Source: Verrucomicrobiota bacterium
Lineage (GTDB): Bacteria > Verrucomicrobiota > Verrucomicrobiia > Verrucomicrobiales > Akkermansiaceae
Direction: 5' to 3'
Assembly (NCBI GenBank): GCA_009885905.1
Contig: VFJU01000081.1
Coordinates: 1 to 7,538, forward strand
Length of the DNA: 7,538 nucleotides
Under the pieces are notes generated by a model. It was not told where the DNA came from. It saw only the letters and a program-made list of their open reading frames with translations, and did no database searches. Both the position numbers and the translations under genes were made by a program. Below, one piece after another: positions 1-6,955 of the stretch; positions within the stretch are counted from its first letter, which is position 1; every line of letters begins with the position of its first letter.

Positions 1-718
1 CCCGTGTTAGGTCGAAATCAACAAAAAATTGATCTACCCGAAATCCGCATAAATCCAGCAACGAGATGATTTCAGCGTGATCAAACCAGCGGATCGTCTG
101 CTGCGATTGATGTGATTGCGGTGAATTTGTACCTAGCGGGTCCATCAATGAGTAGCGGTGATCGCGCTCGACGAGTTGTTTGGCGTGGTCAAGTCGATGG
201 CGGGTTTCCAGAAGACCGACGCGGCCATCGGGAAGGGTGACGCGGTGGTCATCATACCATTGGTTCTCAGGAAGGTCACCCAAGAGTTCGGCGTAAGGCA
301 TAAAAATGGTTAGGTAAAGCCCGCCGTGGTTCTCGAGAAGTCCGTGCCAGTGCTGCAGAGTCGTCGTGGGATCTGCTGCGAGTTGCAGAGTGAATGCGGG
401 AGCTAACAATGCGGAGAATTTCCGACCCTTATCCCATGTTGACATGTCACCTGCGTGGACGACAGCATGAACGCCTAACTGCTTTGCACGAACTTTTCCA
501 AGCTCGAGCATGTCGGGCGAAAGTTCCAAGCCCTCGATGTCTAACCCCATCTGCACCAGTGGGAACATCAAGCGGCCAGAGCCCGAGCCAACCTCTAACG
601 ATGGACCAGGAAATTTTTTAAGGAACTCCACCATCAACAGCACCTCCGAGTCAGCATCCTCCGCAGCCCAGAAAGCATCGTGTAGTTCTGCTTCCAAAGA
701 AAGATAAGGCTGGGTCAT
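1..718 (-). CDS. Class I SAM-dependent methyltransferase, 3' end cut by the window
   Basis: The reading frame stays open from an ATG at 718 to the left edge, giving 239 codons with no stop, so the C-terminus lies outside the window. The protein begins MTQPYLSLEAELHDAFW. Residues 41-49 read LEVGSGSGR, the glycine-rich SAM-binding motif I. Residues 62-71 (EGLELSPDML) supply the acidic residue, E65, expected to bind the ribose hydroxyls. Residues 89-92 (AGDM) fit motif III. A hydrophobic strand (GGLYLTIFMP, near residue 135) follows as in motifs IV/V. This supports a cytoplasmic Rossmann-fold methyltransferase of the Methyltransf_25/11 type. The substrate cannot be read from the sequence. Such proteins are often about 250 residues, so little is probably missing. 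It lies 70 bp downstream of the PLP-enzyme gene on the same strand and may be cotranscribed with it. No Shine-Dalgarno is visible before the ATG, which makes the start slightly uncertain. Confidence 0.88.
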   Translation of the reverse strand, partial: MTQPYLSLEAELHDAFWAAEDADSEVLLMVEFLKKFPGPSLEVGSGSGRLMFPLVQMGLDIEGLELSPDMLELGKVRAKQLGVHAVVHAGDMSTWDKGRKFSALLAPAFTLQLAADPTTTLQHWHGLLENHGGLYLTIFMPYAELLGDLPENQWYDDHRVTLPDGRVGLLETRHRLDHAKQLVERDHRYSLMDPLGTNSPQSHQSQQTIRWFDHAEIISLLDLCGFRVDQFFVDFDLTR

Positions 719-788
719 GATGACGAAGACGAGGTGTGAATCGTGTGTTGAACACTCAGAAAGATCTCCGATTATTTTACCACTGAGA
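719..788. other. Short gap between PLP enzyme and methyltransferase genes, with a small palindrome
   Basis: This 70-bp gap separates two genes on the minus strand. It contains an inverted repeat at 745-755, GTGTT-G-AACAC, with 5-bp arms around one base, about 30 bp upstream of the methyltransferase ATG. It could be a half-forgotten operator or chance. No T-tract terminator is seen, so read-through from the upstream gene is possible. Confidence 0.3.
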
Positions 789-2258
789 TTAAGCGTGTGC
801 GAGTGCTTCTTCGAAGGCGGCGAGGATGGTTTCTAACGGTTCTAGGCCGCAAGACACCCGGAGGAGATTGGTAGAGACGCCGCAGCCTTCTGCCCATTCT
901 AACTCGTGGTAGTGGGCTAACAGCGTGTAGGGGCAGACGAGGGTGAATGGGGTGCCGAAGCTTGGACCTTTGCACAGGCGCAGGGTATCGTAAACCTTCG
1001 GGGTTTTTTTGGGGTTTTTTAAAACGAACGAGAGCAATCCTCCGTAGCCTCCCCCTCGGCGCATGACCGCATCGTAGTGGGCGGTATGGGTCAGCGATGG
1101 GTGCCAAACCTCGGCGATGGCAGGATGCTTTGCCAGCCATGACGCGACCGCTAGTCCGTTGGCGTTGACGATTTTCATGTGTTTGGCGTAGCCTTTGAGG
1201 TTTGATAGAAGGACCTCGGCATCGGCGATGTAGAGAGGGGCGTTTTCGGTTGAATCAAGTGCCAACGAGGTGCGCATGTTCTCCGCCACGGGTGAATTGG
1301 CGCGCACTGTGGCCATGCCAGCCATCACATCGCCTTCGCCGGAGATCCACTTGGTGAGGCTGCTGGTCACGACGTCTGCGAAGCGGAGTGCATCCACATT
1401 GAGGGGGCCGGTGGATGAGTCATCGATGATCAATGGGGTCCCGCTGTCTTCGCATGCTTTCGCCACGCGGTGGAGGTCGATCGTTCGCAGAAGCGGGTTG
1501 CTAGGCACCTCGGTGAACACACCAGCGAACTCGCCTTGGCGGATGCGCATCAGTGCCTCGTCGAACGACTCACCAGTGGCTTGATTCAGATAGACGACGC
1601 CGTTTCCAAAGTGTTCCTGCACTTTCAGGCAATCAACGTAGGGAAATTCCAGTTGGAGAGTTTTTTTGCCATCGAGCATTCCGGGGAGTGCTCGGAGGAC
1701 GCTAGTCACGGCGGCCATGCCGCTACTGAACACGAAGCTATGGTCGGGGGCTGCCCCAGTGAACTTGGATAAGGAGCGGGCAATCAGGTGCGATTTTGAT
1801 CCATCCCGCATGTTGCCCTCCAAGAAGTCTTGGGCTTGCCGACTGCTGATGATTTCTCCAGAAAATCTCCAATAGGCATCGGCATCTGGTTTGGCCTTAC
1901 TTGGAACGACGAGCACTTGGAGTCCGTGATAACTGGCGATGCGTACAGCAGTTTGTGACCGCCGCTCGACCCAGCGGTGTGCGCGTTGCACCGAGGAGCG
2001 CGTGGGCAAAACGAGAACATCTTCGTGCTCGCTGGCAACCTCGGCTTTTGCGTTGTCGAACAGGCGTTCGACCACTGGGTGCTTGAAAAATCTTGGGTAG
2101 CCGGTTCGCAAGCGCTTGAGGATTTTTTCACGACCTTCTTCGTAGCCGATCACCGAGTCCCATGTCGGTAAGCAAACCGAGCATGCGTGTGGAGAATCCG
2201 GAAGCGGCAGCCCCAGATCCTTCGCCTGCCATGCCGGTTCGGCCGATAGGTTGCGCAT
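789..2258 (-). CDS. Fungal-type cystathionine gamma-synthase-like PLP enzyme (Cys/Met metabolism family)
   Basis: This is a 489-residue fold-type I PLP enzyme of the Cys/Met metabolism family. In the gamma-synthase branch these enzymes join cysteine to an activated homoserine on the way to methionine. Visible residues, numbered from the ATG at 2258, are: SSGMAA 178-183 (phosphate loop), EVPSNP 250-255, IDDS 278-281 (D279 as the likely pyridine-nitrogen aspartate), and SLTKW 300-304 with K303 as the Schiff-base lysine. The C-terminal LRVSCGLE block (the family RxSxGxE) is present. The N-terminus is longer than in typical bacterial MetB (about 380-400 residues). It carries PHACSVCLPTWDSVIGYEEG at 23-42 and GYPRFF at 53-58, which resemble the N-terminal region of fungal cystathionine gamma-synthase (Str2/MET-7 type) as I recall it. 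Y54 and R56 probably replace the usual Y-x-R of MetB that reaches into the neighbouring active site. The ATG is preferred over the GTG directly before it because GGAGGG lies 6 bases upstream of the ATG. Exact reaction (gamma-synthase, lyase or sulfhydrylase) is inferred, not proven. Confidence 0.9.
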   Translation of the reverse strand: MRNLSAEPAWQAKDLGLPLPDSPHACSVCLPTWDSVIGYEEGREKILKRLRTGYPRFFKHPVVERLFDNAKAEVASEHEDVLVLPTRSSVQRAHRWVERRSQTAVRIASYHGLQVLVVPSKAKPDADAYWRFSGEIISSRQAQDFLEGNMRDGSKSHLIARSLSKFTGAAPDHSFVFSSGMAAVTSVLRALPGMLDGKKTLQLEFPYVDCLKVQEHFGNGVVYLNQATGESFDEALMRIRQGEFAGVFTEVPSNPLLRTIDLHRVAKACEDSGTPLIIDDSSTGPLNVDALRFADVVTSSLTKWISGEGDVMAGMATVRANSPVAENMRTSLALDSTENAPLYIADAEVLLSNLKGYAKHMKIVNANGLAVASWLAKHPAIAEVWHPSLTHTAHYDAVMRRGGGYGGLLSFVLKNPKKTPKVYDTLRLCKGPSFGTPFTLVCPYTLLAHYHELEWAEGCGVSTNLLRVSCGLEPLETILAAFEEALAHA

Positions 2259-2261
2259 CAC

Positions 2262-2378
2262 GGACCCTCCATGACTTGGTGGCGGACGAAGGGCAAGACG
2301 GATTCGCTAGGATGTCCGAACAATTTGGTGGTGATCACGAAAATTTTTAAAATTGTGGGGGAGGGGGGAATGTTTTTG
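2262..2378. other. AT- and G-tract-rich gap upstream of the PLP enzyme gene
   Basis: The gap between the TAG of the beta-helix gene and the PLP-enzyme start has an unusual composition. At 2342-2354 there is an AT-only inverted repeat, AATTTT-T-AAAATT. Beside it at 2357-2368 is a nearly pure G run on the plus strand (five G, one A, six G). At 2331-2338 is the perfect 8-bp palindrome GTGATCAC. It could hold a promoter for the PLP-enzyme unit, with the AT block as an upstream element, but I cannot place convincing -35 and -10 boxes. No hairpin with a U-tract marks an intrinsic terminator for the gene before it. Confidence 0.35.
2265..2270 (-). promoter_or_regulatory. Shine-Dalgarno of the PLP enzyme gene
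   Basis: On the minus strand GGAGGG is followed by TCCGTG and then ATG at 2258. The spacing is 6 bases to the ATG but only 3 to the overlapping GTG at 2261, so it selects the ATG. It is the only strong Shine-Dalgarno in the window. The other starts show weak or no match. Confidence 0.7.
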
Positions 2379-4364
2379 CTAGTTTTTCGGATTTTTTGGG
2401 TCCGCGGCGGCAGCGGATTGGGGTGGCGGGTCCGAGGCGGAGAGGTCTGCGGTGGTCAGAATTTGTGGATCGGTGTTTTGTGAGATCGAATTGCCAGCAT
2501 AGGAGGCAGCGGAAAGATTTTTTTCGAGAGCCAGGCCAGGGCCTTGATTGAGGGTGACTTGGTTACCGGTGACAGGAATCTTGGCTGCGCCGCTGCGGAT
2601 GACTACCCCTCCTAACAAGTTCGCGCGCGCAGAGTTCTCGGAAACCTTGCCTGATCCGGCGCTGTCGAGCACGAGGCCAAATTCGCGGTTGGCAATGAGT
2701 TGGTTGCCTGTGACGACTGCGGAAGCGTCTCTGTTGTCGATGTGGATGCCATTTCTGCTGTTAGCCTCGCTGCGATTGTTAACGAGAGTGACGCTGGCTC
2801 CGTCCCATGACTCGATGCCATGCTCGAAATTGTTGAGGGCTTCCGAGTCTCTAACATCGAGACTCGATCCGCGACCGATGACCGCAGCGCCATTCCACCC
2901 GTTGTTGGCGAAACGGCAGTGGCTGACGGTGGCTTGACCACCTTCGATCACTGCGAGGCCGTGGCCACTGGCATCGATAAAACGGCAGTCGACAAACGTG
3001 GCGCTGCCACCGCGTACGAGTGCAGCTGAGAATCGGTCGTTGCCAAGCGTGATGGATTCGTGGCGGAAGGTGATGCCGCTGATGCGAGATTTTCGGCCAT
3101 TCGGACCGATAGTGATCGGGCAACCGACTTCTGCGGGGCACTCGATCTGGGTGTCGGCAAATCCTGCTCCTTGTAACTCCACGGTGGAGTTGATGACTAA
3201 GGGACCTTTCCAAGCGGCAACTCCTAACAGGATACGGTCTTGGTCGCGTGCATTTGCTAGAGCTTCCGCCGGAGTGGCAAAATCCCCCGGGACGCGCAGT
3301 GTCCGAGTGTAGCTGGAGAGTTTTTCCAAGTATGTGGTGATTTTTGGATTGAGCGGTGCGAGTGACCTCGCTTCACGGAGCGAGTCGAGGGCGATTTGGT
3401 CGAACTGCCCGTTGTCGCGAGCGATGGCTATTTCTAACAATTCAAGTGCGCGGGCTTGGTCTGCGGCAGCTTTTGCAAGTGAGGCGGTGGCGTCTGCGAG
3501 GATGGAAGATGCGTCTGGATCGGTCGGGAACGAGGTGAGAATTTTTTGAGCTGCATTGGCAGCAGCTTGCCAGTCTTGCTGTGCGAGTGCCTCGCGAGCC
3601 ACGGCGATACTGGCATCTCGGGCTTGGTCGATTCTGGCTTTGGCGATGCGTTGGAGAATTTCACGGGCTTCATTTTCTTCCGGAAATTTTTCAATCACTT
3701 CGTTGGCCGCGGTCACGGCTTCATCGAGCCGACCGGCCTCAAGTTCAGCGATCGATTGTCCAGTCCAGTAGCCGATGAATTGGTTCTGTTCTTCAATCAC
3801 GCCAGTGTCGATATTGCGGCGTCCTTGTCGAACGAGTGGCGAGTCGGGGGCGAGGAGTTCGATTTCGGAATACACGTTGCCAGCCTCTTGCCAGCGGCGG
3901 TTTTCTACTAGAATTGCTCCGTGACGCTCGAGGAAGTTTATCCGAGTGATGCGTTGTTCTTCTTTGGCCTTTTCACTTTGGAAATAAATATAACCGCAGC
4001 CGATTGGAATTGTTAGGAGAACGATGGTCCATGCGAAGTAGGAAAGCCAGCGACCATCATGTGCCGCGATTTTTTCAGCGGGTACAGTTTCGGGAGATTC
4101 GGTTTTTTTGGTGGCTTGCGCGACAATGTGTGCTGGCAGTGGGGGTGCGGTTAGGCCGCTGGCTTGGAGATGTTCTTGTAGTGTTGCGAGTGCTTGGTCG
4201 AACTCGGTGAGATCTTTCTGATATCGGTCGGCGATCGGCTCATTTGGAGCAGTTCTCACCATTTCGGCGATAAGGTTTCGAGCCTCTTGGAAGTCGGTGT
4301 GACTGGCACGGAGATCTTCTTCCGAGGCTAAGCCTAGAATTTCGCGAGCGGTCGAAATATTCAT
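2379..4364 (-). CDS. Membrane-anchored TPR and right-handed parallel beta-helix protein
   Basis: This 661-residue protein is a chain of distinct modules. Residues 1-66 form a helical, soluble segment starting MNISTAREILGLASEEDL. A proline-rich linker follows (70-95), then one membrane helix at about 107-128 (WLSYFAWTIVLLTIPIGCGYIYF). Residues 144-350 are alanine-rich helical hairpins typical of degenerate TPRs. From about 385 to 635 comes a right-handed parallel beta-helix. Its regular coils of 23-24 residues begin near 455, 478, 501, 524, 548, 572 and 595, and each carries an asparagine/glycine turn such as ANNGWNG, LNNFEHGI or EANSRNGI. The tail is Pro/Ala/Lys-rich. The topology is probably N-in, with TPRs and beta-helix in the periplasm. 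Beta-helices of this class (Beta_helix/NosD-like) often bind or cleave polysaccharides, but I see no catalytic residues, so a binding or scaffolding role is as likely. It starts 35 bp after nadE, which suggests cotranscription. No Shine-Dalgarno is visible; the ATG is chosen because it opens the recognisable helical region. Confidence 0.87.
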   Translation of the reverse strand: MNISTAREILGLASEEDLRASHTDFQEARNLIAEMVRTAPNEPIADRYQKDLTEFDQALATLQEHLQASGLTAPPLPAHIVAQATKKTESPETVPAEKIAAHDGRWLSYFAWTIVLLTIPIGCGYIYFQSEKAKEEQRITRINFLERHGAILVENRRWQEAGNVYSEIELLAPDSPLVRQGRRNIDTGVIEEQNQFIGYWTGQSIAELEAGRLDEAVTAANEVIEKFPEENEAREILQRIAKARIDQARDASIAVAREALAQQDWQAAANAAQKILTSFPTDPDASSILADATASLAKAAADQARALELLEIAIARDNGQFDQIALDSLREARSLAPLNPKITTYLEKLSSYTRTLRVPGDFATPAEALANARDQDRILLGVAAWKGPLVINSTVELQGAGFADTQIECPAEVGCPITIGPNGRKSRISGITFRHESITLGNDRFSAALVRGGSATFVDCRFIDASGHGLAVIEGGQATVSHCRFANNGWNGAAVIGRGSSLDVRDSEALNNFEHGIESWDGASVTLVNNRSEANSRNGIHIDNRDASAVVTGNQLIANREFGLVLDSAGSGKVSENSARANLLGGVVIRSGAAKIPVTGNQVTLNQGPGLALEKNLSAASYAGNSISQNTDPQILTTADLSASDPPPQSAAAADPKNPKN

Positions 4365-4399
4365 TGGTGGAAGTTGATAGATTTAATCACTAAAATCAG

Positions 4400-6040
4400 T
4401 TAGCCAACAAATTTCTGAACGATAGGCATCCGGCGGCCAATGCCAAATGCCTTGGATGTGACGCGCAAACCTGGGGCAGCTTGATGGCGTTTCCACTCAT
4501 TCAAATCGACGCGGCGTTGCACCCAGCGCACGGTGGATTCTTCAAATCCTCTGGAAATGATTTCATCGGCGGACAATTGGTTTTCGACGTAAAGCTCAAG
4601 GATTCCATCGAGAACATCGTAGGGTGGTAGGGTATCTTGGTCTTTTTGATCCGGCCTGAGTTCCGCGCTGGGTGACTTGTCGATGGTGTTCCATGGAATG
4701 ATTTCCCGCTCGCGGTTGATCCAGCGGGAGACTTCATAGACACGACCTTTTGGGAGATCCGAAATCACGGCGAGTCCACCGCACATGTCGCCATAAATCG
4801 TGCAATAGCCCACGGCGAGTTCGCTCTTGTTACCGGTGGTGAGAAGCAAGTGATTATCTTTGTTAGATAAAGCCATCAGCATCAAGCCTCTCAGACGAGC
4901 TTGCATATTTTCCTCAGTGACATCTTCGGGTTTGTCTTTGAAGAGCGGTTGCATGGTCGCTTTGATCGCTTCAAAGGCATTTTTAATGGGCACTTCATCG
5001 CATTGGATTCCGAGATTTTTTGCGAGAGCGAAGGAATCCTCAACACTGCCGCGCGACGAATAGGGACTGGGCATGGTGAGTCCGTGGACGTTTTCCGGAC
5101 CGAGTGCGTCGGCGGCGATGGCAGCGGTTAGTGCGGAGTCGATACCGCCGCTCAAGCCGAGGCAGACGGTGGAGAAGCCACACTTCGTAACATAGTCGCG
5201 GACGCCGAGTACGAGTGCTTGGTAGAGTTGCTCGGCATCGCAAGACGAGAGTGGTGCATCTGTTTGAGGAGCGCTGGTGAATGGGTCTACGATCGCGCAG
5301 GTTTCTATAAATCCTGTTAGTTGAGTATGAATACGACCGTCGTTAGTGGTGACCATTGAGTGACCGTCGAACACGAGTTGGTCATTGGCGCCGACGGCGT
5401 TGCAGTAAACCACCGGCACCTTTGCCTTACGCGCGAGTCCACCGATCATAGCGCGGCGGAGGAGCGGCTTGCCGAGGTGGAAGGGGGAGGCACTGAGATT
5501 TACTAACAGGTCGATGCCTTTAGTGGTGAGTTCCACGATGGGGTCGCGGTCGTAGAAAGGACGTTGCAGGTAGGTTTCAGTCCAGATATCCTCGCAGATG
5601 GTCACGCCGATGCGGTGACCATTCCAAAGGATTGGCTCGCAGGAGTCGCCGGGTTCGAAGTAGCGGCGTTCGTCGAAAACGTCGTAAGTTGGCAGCAGAG
5701 TTTTCCAGATTCGGTGTTGGATGACTCCATTCTCTAACCATGCGGCGGCGTTGCGAAACGGTTTTCCGGGTTTTGTTGGGTGGTGGTGATCGACGTACCC
5801 GACGAGCAGCGGAACTTCGCGGATTTCTCCAGCGAGGTAATCCAGTGCTTGCAGGCACTTTGGCACGAACTGAGATTTGAAGACTAGGTCTCGTGGCGGG
5901 TAGCCGACGAGTGAAAGTTCGGGCGTTAGGACCAAGTCAGCCCCGGCATCTAGGCAGGTGCGGTAAGCCGCAAGGATGCGTTTGACGTTGCCAGGAAAAT
6001 CTCCGATGACCGAGTTAAATTGGGCGAGTCCGATGTTCAT
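4400..6040 (-). CDS. nadE: Glutamine-dependent NAD+ synthetase
   Basis: This enzyme makes NAD+ from deamido-NAD+ (nicotinate adenine dinucleotide), ATP and glutamine, the last step of NAD+ biosynthesis in the cytoplasm. Numbered from MNIGLAQFN, the protein is 546 residues, the usual size of two-domain bacterial NadE. The N-terminal nitrilase-type glutaminase domain has the full triad: E41 (TPELSL), K113 (WKTLLP) and C149 (TICEDIW). The C-terminal ATP-pyrophosphatase domain has the P-loop SGGIDS at 297-302. It also has the TTGNKSELAVGY block, the YGDMCGG segment and the PSAELRPDQKDQD region near the C-terminus. All catalytic residues are present, so it should be active on glutamine. An ATG two codons upstream (6046, MSMNIG) is equally possible. 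The same frame opens further to a TTG at 6139, but those 31 extra residues do not resemble the family. nadE heads the minus-strand gene set and shares its upstream region with a divergent gene. Confidence 0.96.
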   Translation of the reverse strand: MNIGLAQFNSVIGDFPGNVKRILAAYRTCLDAGADLVLTPELSLVGYPPRDLVFKSQFVPKCLQALDYLAGEIREVPLLVGYVDHHHPTKPGKPFRNAAAWLENGVIQHRIWKTLLPTYDVFDERRYFEPGDSCEPILWNGHRIGVTICEDIWTETYLQRPFYDRDPIVELTTKGIDLLVNLSASPFHLGKPLLRRAMIGGLARKAKVPVVYCNAVGANDQLVFDGHSMVTTNDGRIHTQLTGFIETCAIVDPFTSAPQTDAPLSSCDAEQLYQALVLGVRDYVTKCGFSTVCLGLSGGIDSALTAAIAADALGPENVHGLTMPSPYSSRGSVEDSFALAKNLGIQCDEVPIKNAFEAIKATMQPLFKDKPEDVTEENMQARLRGLMLMALSNKDNHLLLTTGNKSELAVGYCTIYGDMCGGLAVISDLPKGRVYEVSRWINREREIIPWNTIDKSPSAELRPDQKDQDTLPPYDVLDGILELYVENQLSADEIISRGFEESTVRWVQRRVDLNEWKRHQAAPGLRVTSKAFGIGRRMPIVQKFVG

Positions 6041-6046
6041 GCTCAT

Positions 6047-6190
6047 CTTTAGAAAACACTCGCTGCCGCTGGCGGCAAAAGAAAAAATCGAGATTCTTGA
6101 CGCAGAGGGCACGGATGTGGGAGAAATCTCCTCGAACAACAGCTTGCCGTTTACGATCTCATCGTCTAATTTTCCATTTATCAGACACCT
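6047..6190. promoter_or_regulatory. Divergent intergenic region with three short inverted repeats
   Basis: This region must drive nadE leftward and the secreted TPR gene rightward. It holds three short inverted repeats: TGCCGC-TG-GCGGCA at 6064-6077, GGAGA-AA-TCTCC at 6120-6131, and ACGAT-CTC-ATCGT at 6153-6165. The first lies about 18-31 bp upstream of the nadE ATG at 6046, within the likely leader. The third overlaps the only promoter-like arrangement I can place for the rightward gene. Any of them could be an operator. None matches a regulator site I can name with confidence, and no riboswitch fold is evident. Confidence 0.4.
6144..6172 (+). promoter_or_regulatory. Possible sigma70-like promoter for the secreted TPR gene
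   Basis: TTGCCG (6144-6149) and TAATTT (6167-6172) are separated by exactly 17 bp and end 18 bp before the ATG at 6191. The matches are weak (4 of 6 for -35, 3 of 6 for -10). If real, the leader would be very short, in line with the lack of a Shine-Dalgarno. The inverted repeat at 6153-6165 would sit in the spacer. Confidence 0.22.
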
Positions 6191-6955
6191 ATGAAAGTCA
6201 TTTTCCTAATCTCTTTGGTTGCCTCTCTTGCCCCTCTTGTTGCTCAAGATCAGCCTGCCAAGCCGGCTGCATCGAACGACCAAGCGCTGATGCCAAACCA
6301 ACAAGCGTTCTTAAATCTCCCAGAAGAGAGAAGGAACGAATTCATCAAGAAATTGTCCGAGGCGAACCGATTGTTCCAACAAAAGCGGATTTTTGAAACG
6401 ATGGAGGAAATTCAGAAAGCTTCGGAAATTTTTCAAGACAGCCCGGAGATCTACAACTTGCGTGGCAGTTGTTACGTTGAGATGCGGTCATTTGACAGGG
6501 CGCTACCAGACTTTCAGAAAGCTCTTTCTTACACCAAGGACAACCCAAGCATCGAGTTCAACATCGCTGAGGTTTATTTCGTAACTCAAGAGTGGCAGAA
6601 GTGCCTCGATGCACTTGAAAAGGTAGGTAAAGCCCTGCCACCTGAAAATATAGCGCTCGGCCGGTTGGTTGAATTCAAAATCTTGCTTTGCAAGAACAAG
6701 CTTGGAAAAAAGGACGAGGTGAAGGCATTGGCTGAAAAATACGACTTCCTCGATGACTCGCCATATTATTATTACGCTCAAGCCGCGCTAGCTTATGAAA
6801 AAAACGATTTGATCAAAGCGGAAGAGTGGCTTGCGATCGCGGGTCGGGTTTTTCAGGATCCTAATGTCGTCGCGCCTTGGCAGGATACATTGGTCGAATA
6901 CGGCTACATCAAAAGCTTCTACGGTAACGATCTGGAAGTGAGCGAAGCACCTTGA
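6191..6955 (+). CDS. Secreted tetratricopeptide-repeat protein
   Basis: This is a 254-residue protein with a clear Sec signal peptide at its N-terminus: MKVIFLISLVASLAPLVA, basic K2 then a hydrophobic core, with cleavage most likely after A18 before QDQPAKPA. Mature TPR-type helical hairpins are seen at about 50-83 (LFQQKRIFETMEEIQKASEIF), 85-118 (PEIYNLRGSCYVEMRSFDRAL), 119-152 (IEFNIAEVYFVTQEWQKCLDAL) and 188-222 (YYYYAQAALAYEKNDLIKAEEW). These carry the usual small/aromatic spacing of TPR helices. TPR proteins mediate protein-protein contacts, so it is probably a periplasmic adaptor or scaffold, with no enzymatic motif. No lipobox cysteine follows the signal peptide. It is transcribed away from nadE; the gene after it, on the same strand, also encodes an exported protein. 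The function is unknown. Confidence 0.88.
   Translation: MKVIFLISLVASLAPLVAQDQPAKPAASNDQALMPNQQAFLNLPEERRNEFIKKLSEANRLFQQKRIFETMEEIQKASEIFQDSPEIYNLRGSCYVEMRSFDRALPDFQKALSYTKDNPSIEFNIAEVYFVTQEWQKCLDALEKVGKALPPENIALGRLVEFKILLCKNKLGKKDEVKALAEKYDFLDDSPYYYYAQAALAYEKNDLIKAEEWLAIAGRVFQDPNVVAPWQDTLVEYGYIKSFYGNDLEVSEAP

Noticed and set aside
1000..1024. T-runs on the plus strand (GGGGTTTTTTTGGGGTTTTTT) as a terminator
   Set aside because: They lie inside the coding sequence of the minus-strand PLP enzyme (Lys/Pro codons) and are not preceded by a GC-rich hairpin.
772..1140. 122-codon minus-strand frame, Arg/Pro-rich
   Set aside because: It is the -1 frame of the PLP enzyme gene. Its composition is that of an out-of-frame translation and it has no start context.
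2355..2368. G-quadruplex from the G-tract
   Set aside because: Only two long G runs separated by one A are present. Four suitably spaced tracts cannot be laid out with proper loops.
2271..2483. 70-codon plus-strand frame beginning MTWWRTKGKTDSLGC, a possible small peptide gene in the gap
   Set aside because: Half of it is antisense to the beta-helix gene's 3' end, it has no Shine-Dalgarno, and the Gly/Trp-rich tail reflects the G-tract and antisense codons.
2548..3911. Several plus-strand frames of 60-130 codons opposite the beta-helix gene
   Set aside because: They overlap a minus-strand gene with clear repeat structure and show no domain, start signal or coherent composition of their own.
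6041..6139. TTG-initiated N-terminal extension of nadE by about 33 residues
   Set aside because: The extra residues do not resemble the NadE N-terminus, the start is TTG without a Shine-Dalgarno, and the family normally begins right at the MNIGLAQFN strand.
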